The position numbers and the translations under genes are program-made. This document shows, piece by piece, positions 16,322 through 23,939 of a stretch of 64,000 nucleotides of DNA. Source of the DNA: ZC4RG30 sp046047615 (GTDB taxonomy: Bacteria; Pseudomonadota; Gammaproteobacteria; Steroidobacterales; Steroidobacteraceae); NCBI GenBank assembly GCA_046047615.1, contig JBJOHO010000013.1, positions 1 to 64,000 on the forward strand, given 5' to 3'. The stretch's first letter is position 1. The number at the start of each line of letters is the position of its first letter. A model generated the notes under the pieces. The model had not been told where the DNA came from. It saw only the letters and a program-made list of their open reading frames with translations, and made no database searches.

Positions 16322-17571
16322 TGGCCGGCAACACCGACAAGCAGACCCGCATGCAGGCCCTCGCGGCCTGGGTCAACAAGCGCCTGCCGGTCAATGCCCT
16401 CGTCGAGGGCCACCTGACCGGCTACTTCGCGCCGAAGAACTTCAACATCTGGTACTTCTTCGGCTCGCTGGCCCTGATGGTGCTGGTCATCCAGCTCGTC
16501 ACCGGCATCTTCCTGGCCATGCACTACAAGCCCGGCGAGACCACGGCCTTCGACTCGGTCGAGTACATCATGCGCGAGGTGCCGTTCGGCTGGCTGCTGC
16601 GCTACCTGCACTCCACCGGCGCCTCGGCCTTCTTCATCGTCGTGTACCTGCACATGTTCCGCGCGATGCTGTACGGCTCGTACAAGGCGCCGCGCGAATT
16701 GCTGTGGCTGTTCGGCATGGTGATCTACCTCGCGCTGATGGCCGAGGCCTTCATGGGCTACGTGCTGCCGTGGGGCAACATGTCGTTCTGGGGCGCGCAG
16801 GTCATCGTCAACCTGTTCGGCACGATCCCGGTGATCGGGCCAGGGCTCGTCGAATGGATCCGCGGCGACTATGGCATTGCCGACGCCACGCTCAACCGCT
16901 TCTTCTCGCTGCACGTGGTTGCGGTGCCGATGGTGCTGCTGCTGATGGTGGCGCTGCACCTCGTGGCCCTGCACGAGGTCGGTTCCAACAACCCTGACGG
17001 CGTCGAGATCAAGGAAAAGAAGGACGCGGAAGGCAAGCCGGTCGATGGCATCCCCTTCCACCCTTACTACACCGTCAAGGACATTTTCGGTGCGGGCTTC
17101 TTCCTGCTCCTCTTCTGCGCGGTGGTGTTCTTCGTCCCGACCTTCGGTGGCCTGTTCCTCGAGGCGCCGAACTTCGAGGTGGCGAACCCCATGTCGACGC
17201 CCGAGCACATCGCGCCGGTGTGGTACTTCACGCCCTTCTACGCGATCCTGCGTGCGGTGCCCGACCAGCAGCTGGGTGCACTGGCCATGGCGCTGTCCCT
17301 GGTCTGCTTCATCGTGCTGCCCTGGCTCGACCGCTCGCCGGTCAAGTCGACGCGCTACCGTGGCTGGATCTGGAAGACCGCGCTCACGCTCTTCGTGATC
17401 TCCTTCATCGGACTGGGCTATCTCGGGCTCAAGGCGCCTTCCGACCTGTACACGCTGCTCGCGCGCGTGTTCTCGGTCATCTATTTCGCCTTCTTCCTGC
17501 TGATGCCCATCTACACCAAGCTTGATCCCGTCAAGCCGGTCCCTGAGCGAGTGACCCATGACCACCATTGA
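16318..17571 (+). CDS. petB: Ubiquinol-cytochrome c reductase, cytochrome b subunit
   Basis: Eight-helix membrane subunit that carries both b-type hemes and the Qo and Qi quinol sites. Heme-ligand histidines are visible in LRYLHSTGASAFFIVVYLHM and SLHVVAVPMVLLLMVALHLV. The Qo-site motif appears as PVWYFTPFYAILRA, with the PEW glutamate region replaced by APVWYF. The family's usual PEWY is the reference, so the missing glutamate deserves an alignment check. Length is 417. Tandem ATG codons at 16318 and 16321 overlap the petA stop. The 3' end overlaps petC by 14 bases. Confidence 0.95.
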   Translation: MMAGNTDKQTRMQALAAWVNKRLPVNALVEGHLTGYFAPKNFNIWYFFGSLALMVLVIQLVTGIFLAMHYKPGETTAFDSVEYIMREVPFGWLLRYLHSTGASAFFIVVYLHMFRAMLYGSYKAPRELLWLFGMVIYLALMAEAFMGYVLPWGNMSFWGAQVIVNLFGTIPVIGPGLVEWIRGDYGIADATLNRFFSLHVVAVPMVLLLMVALHLVALHEVGSNNPDGVEIKEKKDAEGKPVDGIPFHPYYTVKDIFGAGFFLLLFCAVVFFVPTFGGLFLEAPNFEVANPMSTPEHIAPVWYFTPFYAILRAVPDQQLGALAMALSLVCFIVLPWLDRSPVKSTRYRGWIWKTALTLFVISFIGLGYLGLKAPSDLYTLLARVFSVIYFAFFLLMPIYTKLDPVKPVPERVTHDHH

Positions 17572-18364
17572 TGCACTGAAGTCGCACGCCGCCGCTGCAT
17601 TTTCCGCTGCTGCGCTGGCACTGGTATTGCTGCTGCCCGCCCCGGCCGCCGCTGCGGAGGCCGGTGGTCATGGCGAAAGCGGCCATGTCGACTGGCAGGG
17701 CTGGAAGGCCAACAACCAGATCGGCAACACGGACTCGCTGCAGCGTGGCGCCGCCGCCTTCATGGCGCGCTGCGCAAGCTGCCATTCGGTGAAGTACCTG
17801 CGCTACGAGCGGATGGCCGAGGACCTGGGCATCAGCAACGAGCTGCTGCGCAAGAACCTGATGCCGGCGGGTGCCAAGACCACGGACTACATGCTGTCCG
17901 CCTTCCCCGCGAAGGACGCCGAGGCCTGGTTCGGCCGCGTGCCGCCCGATCTGTCGCTGATCACGCGCTCCAAGGGAACCGACTACGTGTTCCAGTTCCT
18001 GAAGGGCTTCTACGCCGACCCGGCCAAGGCCACCGGCACGAACAACCTCGCGCTCGATGGCGCGGCCATGCCGGCCGTGCTCTCGGACCTCGAGGGCGTC
18101 AAGCGCGCGTACTTCGTCGAGGGCGCCGAGGCCGGTGGCCACGGCGGCAAGGTGGTCGCGCGCTTCGAGCAGCTCGAGCCCGGCAGCCTTACGGCGGCCG
18201 AGTACGACGCCTACGTGCGCGATCTCGTCAATTTCCTCGACTACGTGGGCGAACCGGCCAAGCGCGACCGCACCAGCATCGGCATCTGGGTGATGCTCTT
18301 CCTGCTGGTGTTCACCGCCTTTGCCTACCTGTTGAAGGTCGAATACTGGAAGGACGTCCACTGA
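17558..18364 (+). CDS. petC: Ubiquinol-cytochrome c reductase, cytochrome c1 subunit
   Basis: Periplasmic c-type cytochrome of the bc1 complex, 268 residues. A signal peptide (to about residue 33) is followed by the heme attachment CASCH (C72, C75, H76), the likely axial methionine M171 in DGAAMPAVL, and a C-terminal transmembrane anchor (about 243-262) ending in KVEYWKDVH. It accepts electrons from the Rieske protein and passes them to soluble cytochrome c. The stop lies ten bases before sspA, so petABC and sspAB may form one transcript, as in many gammaproteobacteria and betaproteobacteria. Confidence 0.97.
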   Translation: MTTIDALKSHAAAAFSAAALALVLLLPAPAAAAEAGGHGESGHVDWQGWKANNQIGNTDSLQRGAAAFMARCASCHSVKYLRYERMAEDLGISNELLRKNLMPAGAKTTDYMLSAFPAKDAEAWFGRVPPDLSLITRSKGTDYVFQFLKGFYADPAKATGTNNLALDGAAMPAVLSDLEGVKRAYFVEGAEAGGHGGKVVARFEQLEPGSLTAAEYDAYVRDLVNFLDYVGEPAKRDRTSIGIWVMLFLLVFTAFAYLLKVEYWKDVH

Positions 18365-18374
18365 CGGCGCCGAC

Positions 18375-18980
18375 ATGCTAAGCCTGTTCTCTTCCCCCAC
18401 TGAACCCGCCAGCCATCGCACGCGCATCGTGCTGGCGGAAAAGGACGTCGAGATCGAGATCATCAGCGTCACGCCGGGCCGTTTTCCGGAAGACCTGCTG
18501 GACCTCAACCCCGACAATTCCCTGCCCACCCTGGTCGACCGGGACCTGGTGCTGTACGACTCGCGGGTGGTCATCGACTACCTCGACGAGCGCTATCCGC
18601 ACCCGCCGATGATGCCGATCGACCCGGTGTCGCGGGCCCAGTTCCGTCTGGCGCTGCTGCGCGTCGAGCGGGACTGGTACAGCCTCGCGGCGACGATCGA
18701 CAAGGACCCGAAGTCCGAGGCGGCGGCCAAGGCCCGCACCGCCCTGCGCGACCTGGTCCTGCAGACGGCCGAGGTCTTCAAGGTCAAGCCGTTCTTCCTC
18801 AGCGATGAGTTCTCGCTGGTCGACGCAAGCATTGCCCCGATCCTCTGGCGCCTGCCGCATTACGGCATCGAGCTGCCCAAGGACGCCGTGGCCCTGCAGC
18901 GCCACATGCGCCTTGTCTTCAACCGCCCGTCGTTCCGGCAGAGCCTGTCGCCGCAGGAGCGGGAGATGCGGCTTGCCTGA
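18375..18980 (+). CDS. sspA: Stringent starvation protein A (GST-fold)
   Basis: 201-residue glutathione-S-transferase-fold protein that binds RNA polymerase and is induced by starvation and acid (known in E. coli and Francisella). It begins with a thioredoxin-like N-domain (LFSSPTEPASHRTRIVLAEKDV, then NPDNSLPTLVDRDLVLYDSRVVIDYLDERYPHPP), where the LYDSRVI.EYLDER.PHPP motif is SspA-specific. The helical C-domain follows. SspA lacks classical glutathione activity. It is coupled to sspB by an 8-base overlap. Confidence 0.95.
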   Translation: MLSLFSSPTEPASHRTRIVLAEKDVEIEIISVTPGRFPEDLLDLNPDNSLPTLVDRDLVLYDSRVVIDYLDERYPHPPMMPIDPVSRAQFRLALLRVERDWYSLAATIDKDPKSEAAAKARTALRDLVLQTAEVFKVKPFFLSDEFSLVDASIAPILWRLPHYGIELPKDAVALQRHMRLVFNRPSFRQSLSPQEREMRLA

Positions 18981-19422
18981 ACTCTCGCGCCGGCCCTACC
19001 TGCTGCGCGCCATGCACGAATGGATGCTGGACTGCGGCCACACGCCGCACATCATCATCGATGCCACGCAGCAGGGCGTGCAGGTGCCCCAGGCCTACGT
19101 GACCGGTGGGCGTATCGTCCTCAACCTGTCGCCCTCGGCCACGCAGGCCCTGCAATTGGGCAACGAGTTCGTGGAGTTCAACGCCCGGTTCGGCGGCGTG
19201 AGCCACTACATCCGGGTGCCGGTCGAGGCGGTTGCCGGCATCTACGCGCGGGAAAGCGGCGAGGGCATCGTGTTCGGCGAGGAGTTCGAGGCGCGTGGCG
19301 AGGCCGATGAATCGGTGGTCGCCGAGCCGGAGCTCCCGGTGGTGCGCACCGACCCGCCCGATGCGCCACCGCCGCCGCGTCGCCCTGCCGGTGGGCGTCC
19401 GACGCTCAAGGTCGTGAAGTAA
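18973..19422 (+). CDS. sspB: ClpXP adaptor SspB
   Basis: Adaptor that delivers ssrA-tagged, tmRNA-rescued proteins to ClpXP. The conserved body begins RRPYLLRAMHEWMLD and includes VPQAYVTGGRIVLNLSPSA and FNARFGG. A Pro/acidic linker leads to the C-terminal ClpX-docking tail GRPTLKVVK. The start is placed at TTG 18973, inside the end of sspA and preceded by GGGAG at seven bases, because the RRPYLLRA segment is conserved in the family and would be lost if the first ATG (19012) were used. Length is 149 residues (E. coli 165). Confidence 0.94.
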   Translation: MPELSRRPYLLRAMHEWMLDCGHTPHIIIDATQQGVQVPQAYVTGGRIVLNLSPSATQALQLGNEFVEFNARFGGVSHYIRVPVEAVAGIYARESGEGIVFGEEFEARGEADESVVAEPELPVVRTDPPDAPPPPRRPAGGRPTLKVVK

Positions 19423-19528
19423 CTACAGCCGGCGGATCGCCGGCGTGCCGGGCGGTCGGCGCGTGCAGTGGACATCGCTGCCAGACAAGGGCATGGTCGT
19501 CCGAATTCCCCACGAAGAGGGCTGCCCC

Positions 19529-20824
19529 GTGCACCTTGATACCCGCGACACAAATTCCACCGATCCTGTTCCGGCCGACGACCACCCGCATGGCGGCATC
19601 GACGCGCCCGACCTGCGCCTGTTCGTGTTTGCGCTGTTCTTCGTGTTCGGCGGCATCACCAGCCTCAATGACGTCATCATCCCGAAGCTGAAGGAACTCT
19701 TCACGCTCACCTACATGCAGGCGATGCTGGTGCAGTCGGCGTTCTTCGCGGCGTATTTCATCGTGTCGATCCCGGCGGCCGGCATCGTGCGCCGCTTCGG
19801 CTACATGCGCACCGCGGCATTGGGCGTCGCCGTGATGGCCGCGGGTTGCCTGCTGTTCATCCCCGCCTCGAGCTCCGCCACCTTCGCGGTGTTCCTGTTC
19901 GCGCTGTTCGTGCTGGCGGCCGGCATCACCACGGTGCAGGTGGTCGCCAACCCGCTGATCTCGCTGCTGGGTCCCGCGCGGACCGTCCACAGCCGCCTGA
20001 CCTTCGCCCAGGCCTTCAACTCCCTGGGCACGACCGTGTTTCCCTTTTTCGGCGCCGTGGTCATCCTCGGTGCGCTGCCGGCGGTGTTGCCGGATGTCGC
20101 GGACAGCGCTGCCGTCGCCGCCTACCGGCAGCAGGAGACGCAGGTCATCGTCCAGACCTACCTGGCCCTCGCCGCGGCGCTGGTGGTGCTCGCCCTGCTG
20201 GTCTGGACACGCCGCCACCGCTTGCAGGAGAACCACGGTGGGAAGGGAATCAACTGGCTGCATGCGCTGGGCCTGCTCAAGCGCCGCCGCTTCGGCTTCG
20301 GTGCCGCCTGCATTTTCCTTTATGTCGGCGCCGAGGTGGCCATTGGCTCGCTGATCGTCAACTACCTGATGCAGGCCGACGTCATGGGACTGCAGGAGGC
20401 TGCCGCCGGCAAGTTGGTCGCGCTGTATTGGGGCGGTGCCTTGGTCGGCCGCTTCATCGGCGCCGCGGTGTTGCGGCTGGTCTCGCCCGGGCTGGTGCTG
20501 GCAGCCGTCGCCGCCGGCTCAATCACGCTGATCGCCGTCGCGTCCATGGCCCACGGTGAAGCGGCCGGCTGGGCGCTCCTGGCGATCGGCCTGTGCAACT
20601 CCATCATGTTCCCGACCATCTTCACGCTGGCCAGCGAGAAGCTCGGGACGCGTGCGGCAGAGGGCTCAGGCCTGATCTGTGTGGCCATCGTCGGTGGTGC
20701 CGTCATCCCGCCGCTGACCGGCCATCTGGCGGACCTGACGGACCTGCGGACCGCACTGGCGCTGCCGGCGCTGTGCTACCTGCTGATCGCGGCCTACGGC
20801 GTCTACGCGCGACGTCCGGCCTGA
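19529..20824 (+). CDS. MFS sugar transporter of the FucP/GluP type
   Basis: Twelve-helix major facilitator protein, about 431 residues from a GTG at 19529 (in-frame ATGs at 19493 and 19445 would lengthen the N-terminus; the GTG has AGAGG eight bases upstream). TM1 reads LRLFVFALFFVFGGITSLNDVIIPKLKELF, and TM4-5 carry VVANPLISLLGP and SRLTFAQAFNSLGTTVFP. These are hallmarks of the fucose/glucose/galactose:H+ symporter group. The late GLCNSIMFPTIFTLASEKLG motif also fits. The substrate is probably a hexose or deoxyhexose. It starts the accessory region, between sspB and a TonB-dependent receptor. Confidence 0.88.
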   Translation: MHLDTRDTNSTDPVPADDHPHGGIDAPDLRLFVFALFFVFGGITSLNDVIIPKLKELFTLTYMQAMLVQSAFFAAYFIVSIPAAGIVRRFGYMRTAALGVAVMAAGCLLFIPASSSATFAVFLFALFVLAAGITTVQVVANPLISLLGPARTVHSRLTFAQAFNSLGTTVFPFFGAVVILGALPAVLPDVADSAAVAAYRQQETQVIVQTYLALAAALVVLALLVWTRRHRLQENHGGKGINWLHALGLLKRRRFGFGAACIFLYVGAEVAIGSLIVNYLMQADVMGLQEAAAGKLVALYWGGALVGRFIGAAVLRLVSPGLVLAAVAAGSITLIAVASMAHGEAAGWALLAIGLCNSIMFPTIFTLASEKLGTRAAEGSGLICVAIVGGAVIPPLTGHLADLTDLRTALALPALCYLLIAAYGVYARRPA

Positions 20825-20830
20825 CCGTGC

Positions 20831-20863
20831 CGGCCTTGGGGCACTGGCTGCGCCCCAAGGCCG
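20831..20863 (+). terminator. Strong 12-bp stem-loop downstream of the MFS transporter gene
   Basis: A perfect 12-bp stem, CGGCCTTGGGGC (20831-20842) with GCCCCAAGGCCG (20852-20863) around a nine-base loop, begins seven bases after the transporter stop codon. A C-run rather than a T-run follows. It is probably a terminator or 3'-end stabiliser, but it is not a canonical intrinsic terminator. Confidence 0.6.
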
Positions 20864-20934
20864 CCCCCCGGGATGGCCAAACTCGTCGTATTCCGTAGAA
20901 TATAGCGATCAATCCCCACGCCTTCTGGACATTG

Positions 20935-23424
20935 ATGCTCAGCCGCGGCCCGCTGGCCTTCTTTGTTTTGTCTTGCGCTATATCCAGTCAGATACAGGGG
21001 GCTGTGCTGGAGGACGTGATCGTGACGGCCCGACGACGCGAGGAGGACCTGCAGTCCATTCCCGGCGCCATCTCCGTGGTGGGCGGCGATCAGCTGGACC
21101 GGAGCGGCACGGTCAACACGCAGCATCTGGCTGCCATGGTTCCGACCCTCTACTACAACTCGGCCAATCCCCGGAACACCGCCTACACGATACGCGGCCT
21201 GGGCTCCAACACCCTGTCGGTGAGTGCGGCGAACGACGGCATCGAACCCGGCGTGGGCTTTTACGTCGATGGCGTGTATCACGGACGTCCCGCCACGGCG
21301 GCTTTCGATTTCACCGACATCGAGCGCGTGGAGATCCTGCGCGGCCCGCAGGGCACGCTCTTCGGAAAAAACACGACGGGTGGTGCCATCAACATCGTCA
21401 GCCGCGCACCCACGTTCGAGCCGGAGGCAACGGCGCAGCTGTCGTTTGCCAACCACGACTACCTGCAGGCCAGGACCAGCCTCTCAGGCGGACTCTCGGA
21501 ACGTGTGGCCGGCCGCCTCTCGGCACAGGTCACCCGCCGCGCAGGCCTCGTCCGGAACATCTCCGACGACCGCAAGCTGAACAGCCTCAACAACGTCGCC
21601 CTGAAGGGCCAGCTGCTGTTCCAGGCCGGCGAAGACCTCTCGCTGCGGCTGATCGCTGATGTGGCGGAATTCGACGCGGACTGCTGCACACAAACCTACT
21701 GGCGTGTCGGCAGCAGCCTGCGCAGCGCTGCGCGGCAGTTCGCTGGACTGTCGGCCAACCTGCCGGCGCATGGTTTGCCGGCCTATGTGCCGGCCAGCAC
21801 CAATGTGTTCGACCGCCTCAGCGACATTGATGCACCGCTGCAGGTGGACACGCAGGATGGCGGCATTTCGCTCAACGCAGACTGGAACCTTGGCAAAAGC
21901 ACGTTGACGTCCCTCACGGCCTGGCGCTGGTGGGACTGGGACGTGGCCAATGACCGGGACTTCACCGGCGTACCGATCCAGCTCATACAGCGCATTCCCT
22001 CCCGCCAGGACCAGTACAGCCAGGAGCTTCGCATCGCTTCAGACGGTGATGGCCCGCTGACTTACGTCGGCGGACTGTACTTCTTCAAGCAGACCATCGA
22101 CGGCAAACCCACCAGCGTGTACGGCCCTGCAGCAGCGTACTGGTTGATCAGCACCACGAACTTCGTCGCGGCAGACCGACCGGACAATCTCGTGGATGGT
22201 TACGGCCAGTATGGCGACTCGCATTTCACGATGGAGAGCCATGCCGCATTCGGCGAGCTGAACTACCGGATATTTCCGAAGCTCACCGGCACGCTGGGCC
22301 TGCGCTACACCTACGAAGACAAGCACGGTGACTACGCAACAACGGTTTCTGGCGGCTTTCCGTTCTCCACGCTGCCTGATCCGGTCACCTGCACGATGCT
22401 CACGGGCGCCGTGCTGAACGGACGCGACAACGCCAAACTGTCGCTGTTCCGGCCCCAGTGCTATTCCGTCGATGACAGCGGCGGCAGCCTGTCGGGACGC
22501 GCCAACCTCGCTTGGCAGTTCACTGACGGTGTCATGGCCTACGCCAGCGTTGCCCACGGATACAAGGCCGGCGGCATCAACATGTCGGGGCTGCAGCTCA
22601 CCGGCGGGACCGGGCAGGGCGCGAACCAGCCGGCGCTCGATACGGCTGTGATTGGTGACGAGAAGAACAGCACCTTTGAACTGGGACTCAAGAGCACGCT
22701 GTTCCAGGATCGAGTCACGGCGAACCTCGCCTTCTACAGGACGGTCGTGACGGATTTCCAGGCCAACATCGCGACTCCGGTCACGGCCAACAATGCCGCG
22801 CCACTGCGGACCTTTCCCGCCAACATTCCTGAAGTCCAGGTGAAGGGCGTCGAAGCCGATCTGGCGGCGGTCGTGTACGCCGGATTCACGGTCCGCGCAT
22901 CGCTGGCCTACGCCGACGGCACCTACACCGATTACCCGACAGGGCCCTGCCCCTTGGAATGGCAGAATCCGTCGGCAACGGGTGGCTGTCAGCCGCGGGT
23001 GCCAACGGCAACTCTGGTGGACCAGACACCCAATCCGCGCGGCAATCCGGCGCTTCCCGGTGCCTATGTGATCACGGGACTGCCCTTGGCGGGCTTGTCG
23101 ACAGTGGTCGGGAGCCTGTCACTGGACTACGTAGCGCCGCTGGGGCCCGGGGAAATGCTGGGCCGCGCCGACTGGCACGTGCGGACGGGCTACAACGCGG
23201 ACACCACCCACTCCCGGTATACGGGCATCCCCGGTCATGGCGTGCTGAATGCCAGCATCGGCTACCGTCTGGGGACGGGCTGGGAGGTCGAGCTGTTCCT
23301 GCGCAACGCCCTCGACAAGCAGTACCTCACCGCCCTGACGGTGCAAAGTGGCAACTCAGGACTGATCCTCGGACAAGTGGGCGAACCGCGGCTGGCCGGG
23401 CTGACCCTGCGCGTCACGCTCTAG
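20935..23424 (+). CDS. TonB-dependent outer membrane receptor (intact)
   Basis: 829-residue outer-membrane receptor. A signal peptide (about 1-23) is followed by a TonB-box-like EDVIVTARRREED (about 26-38), the plug domain with YTIRGLGSN, VDGVYHGR, VEILRGPQGTLFGKNT and GGAINIVSRAP, and a 22-strand-type barrel to the C-terminus. The barrel contains AYASVAHGYKAGGINMSG and the final RLAGLTLRVTL. The start ATG 20935 is preceded directly by an in-frame TTG. The substrate is unknown. The upstream sugar-type MFS transporter and the downstream PQQ-dehydrogenase fusion suggest a carbohydrate, or the cofactor PQQ; both are inference. By eye it uses more A/T at third positions than its neighbours. The 3' end is 13 bases from the ModE-like gene, convergent. 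Confidence 0.93.
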   Translation: MLSRGPLAFFVLSCAISSQIQGAVLEDVIVTARRREEDLQSIPGAISVVGGDQLDRSGTVNTQHLAAMVPTLYYNSANPRNTAYTIRGLGSNTLSVSAANDGIEPGVGFYVDGVYHGRPATAAFDFTDIERVEILRGPQGTLFGKNTTGGAINIVSRAPTFEPEATAQLSFANHDYLQARTSLSGGLSERVAGRLSAQVTRRAGLVRNISDDRKLNSLNNVALKGQLLFQAGEDLSLRLIADVAEFDADCCTQTYWRVGSSLRSAARQFAGLSANLPAHGLPAYVPASTNVFDRLSDIDAPLQVDTQDGGISLNADWNLGKSTLTSLTAWRWWDWDVANDRDFTGVPIQLIQRIPSRQDQYSQELRIASDGDGPLTYVGGLYFFKQTIDGKPTSVYGPAAAYWLISTTNFVAADRPDNLVDGYGQYGDSHFTMESHAAFGELNYRIFPKLTGTLGLRYTYEDKHGDYATTVSGGFPFSTLPDPVTCTMLTGAVLNGRDNAKLSLFRPQCYSVDDSGGSLSGRANLAWQFTDGVMAYASVAHGYKAGGINMSGLQLTGGTGQGANQPALDTAVIGDEKNSTFELGLKSTLFQDRVTANLAFYRTVVTDFQANIATPVTANNAAPLRTFPANIPEVQVKGVEADLAAVVYAGFTVRASLAYADGTYTDYPTGPCPLEWQNPSATGGCQPRVPTATLVDQTPNPRGNPALPGAYVITGLPLAGLSTVVGSLSLDYVAPLGPGEMLGRADWHVRTGYNADTTHSRYTGIPGHGVLNASIGYRLGTGWEVELFLRNALDKQYLTALTVQSGNSGLILGQVGEPRLAGLTLRVTL

Positions 23425-23437
23425 CGGCCACCGCGGG

Positions 23438-23842
23438 CTAGCCGCGGCGGCTGGGAGGCAGGCGTCGCCGCGTTGAACGGGACTCCGCGGCATTGGCGCC
23501 GGCGTGCGCGCTGACCGGCAGGTCGGCGAAATCCCGTACCGCGAGCGTCTGCACGGCGGCCTGGAAGTTGCGGTACCGGCGGACCAGGGTTTCACCAAAT
23601 GAGGTGAGACGACTGCCCCCGCCCTCCTTGCCACCGGCGTTCAGCACGACCACCGGCTCCTCGAATCCCTCGTTGATGCTGTGCAGCAGCAGCCAGGCCC
23701 GGCGATAGCTCATGTCGAGCTCGCGCGCCGCCGCCGACAAGGAACCACTGCGCGCGATCGCCTCGAGCAGGGAGATCTTGCCGGGCCCGATGGAGAGGGC
23801 CGCCGACAGATCCAATCGCACATGCGCCTTGGGGTGTTGCAT
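23438..23842 (-). CDS. ModE-like winged-helix transcriptional regulator, DNA-binding domain only
   Basis: About 134 residues from ATG 23842 (the frame extends to 23941, but MQHPKAHVRLDLS is the natural family start). The wHTH core reads GPGKISLLEAIARSGSLSAAARELDMSYRRAWLLLHSIN, the ModE N-terminal signature, followed by the wing GGKEGGGSRLTSFGETLVRRYRNF. The molybdate-binding TOBE domains of full ModE are absent and only a short basic tail follows. Such single-domain proteins occur widely and their ligands are mostly unknown. It diverges from the cytochrome c / PQQ gene across 97 bases, so it may control it. Confidence 0.85.
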   Translation of the reverse strand: MQHPKAHVRLDLSAALSIGPGKISLLEAIARSGSLSAAARELDMSYRRAWLLLHSINEGFEEPVVVLNAGGKEGGGSRLTSFGETLVRRYRNFQAAVQTLAVRDFADLPVSAHAGANAAESRSTRRRLPPSRRG

Positions 23843-23939
23843 GGCGGACGAGTTTAGGCAGCGGGCCATTGCGCCGCGAGTCCGATGCGCCATCATAGGG
23901 GCCGCTGCCTGTTGGCCTGTCACCTTGTGGGGGTTGTCC

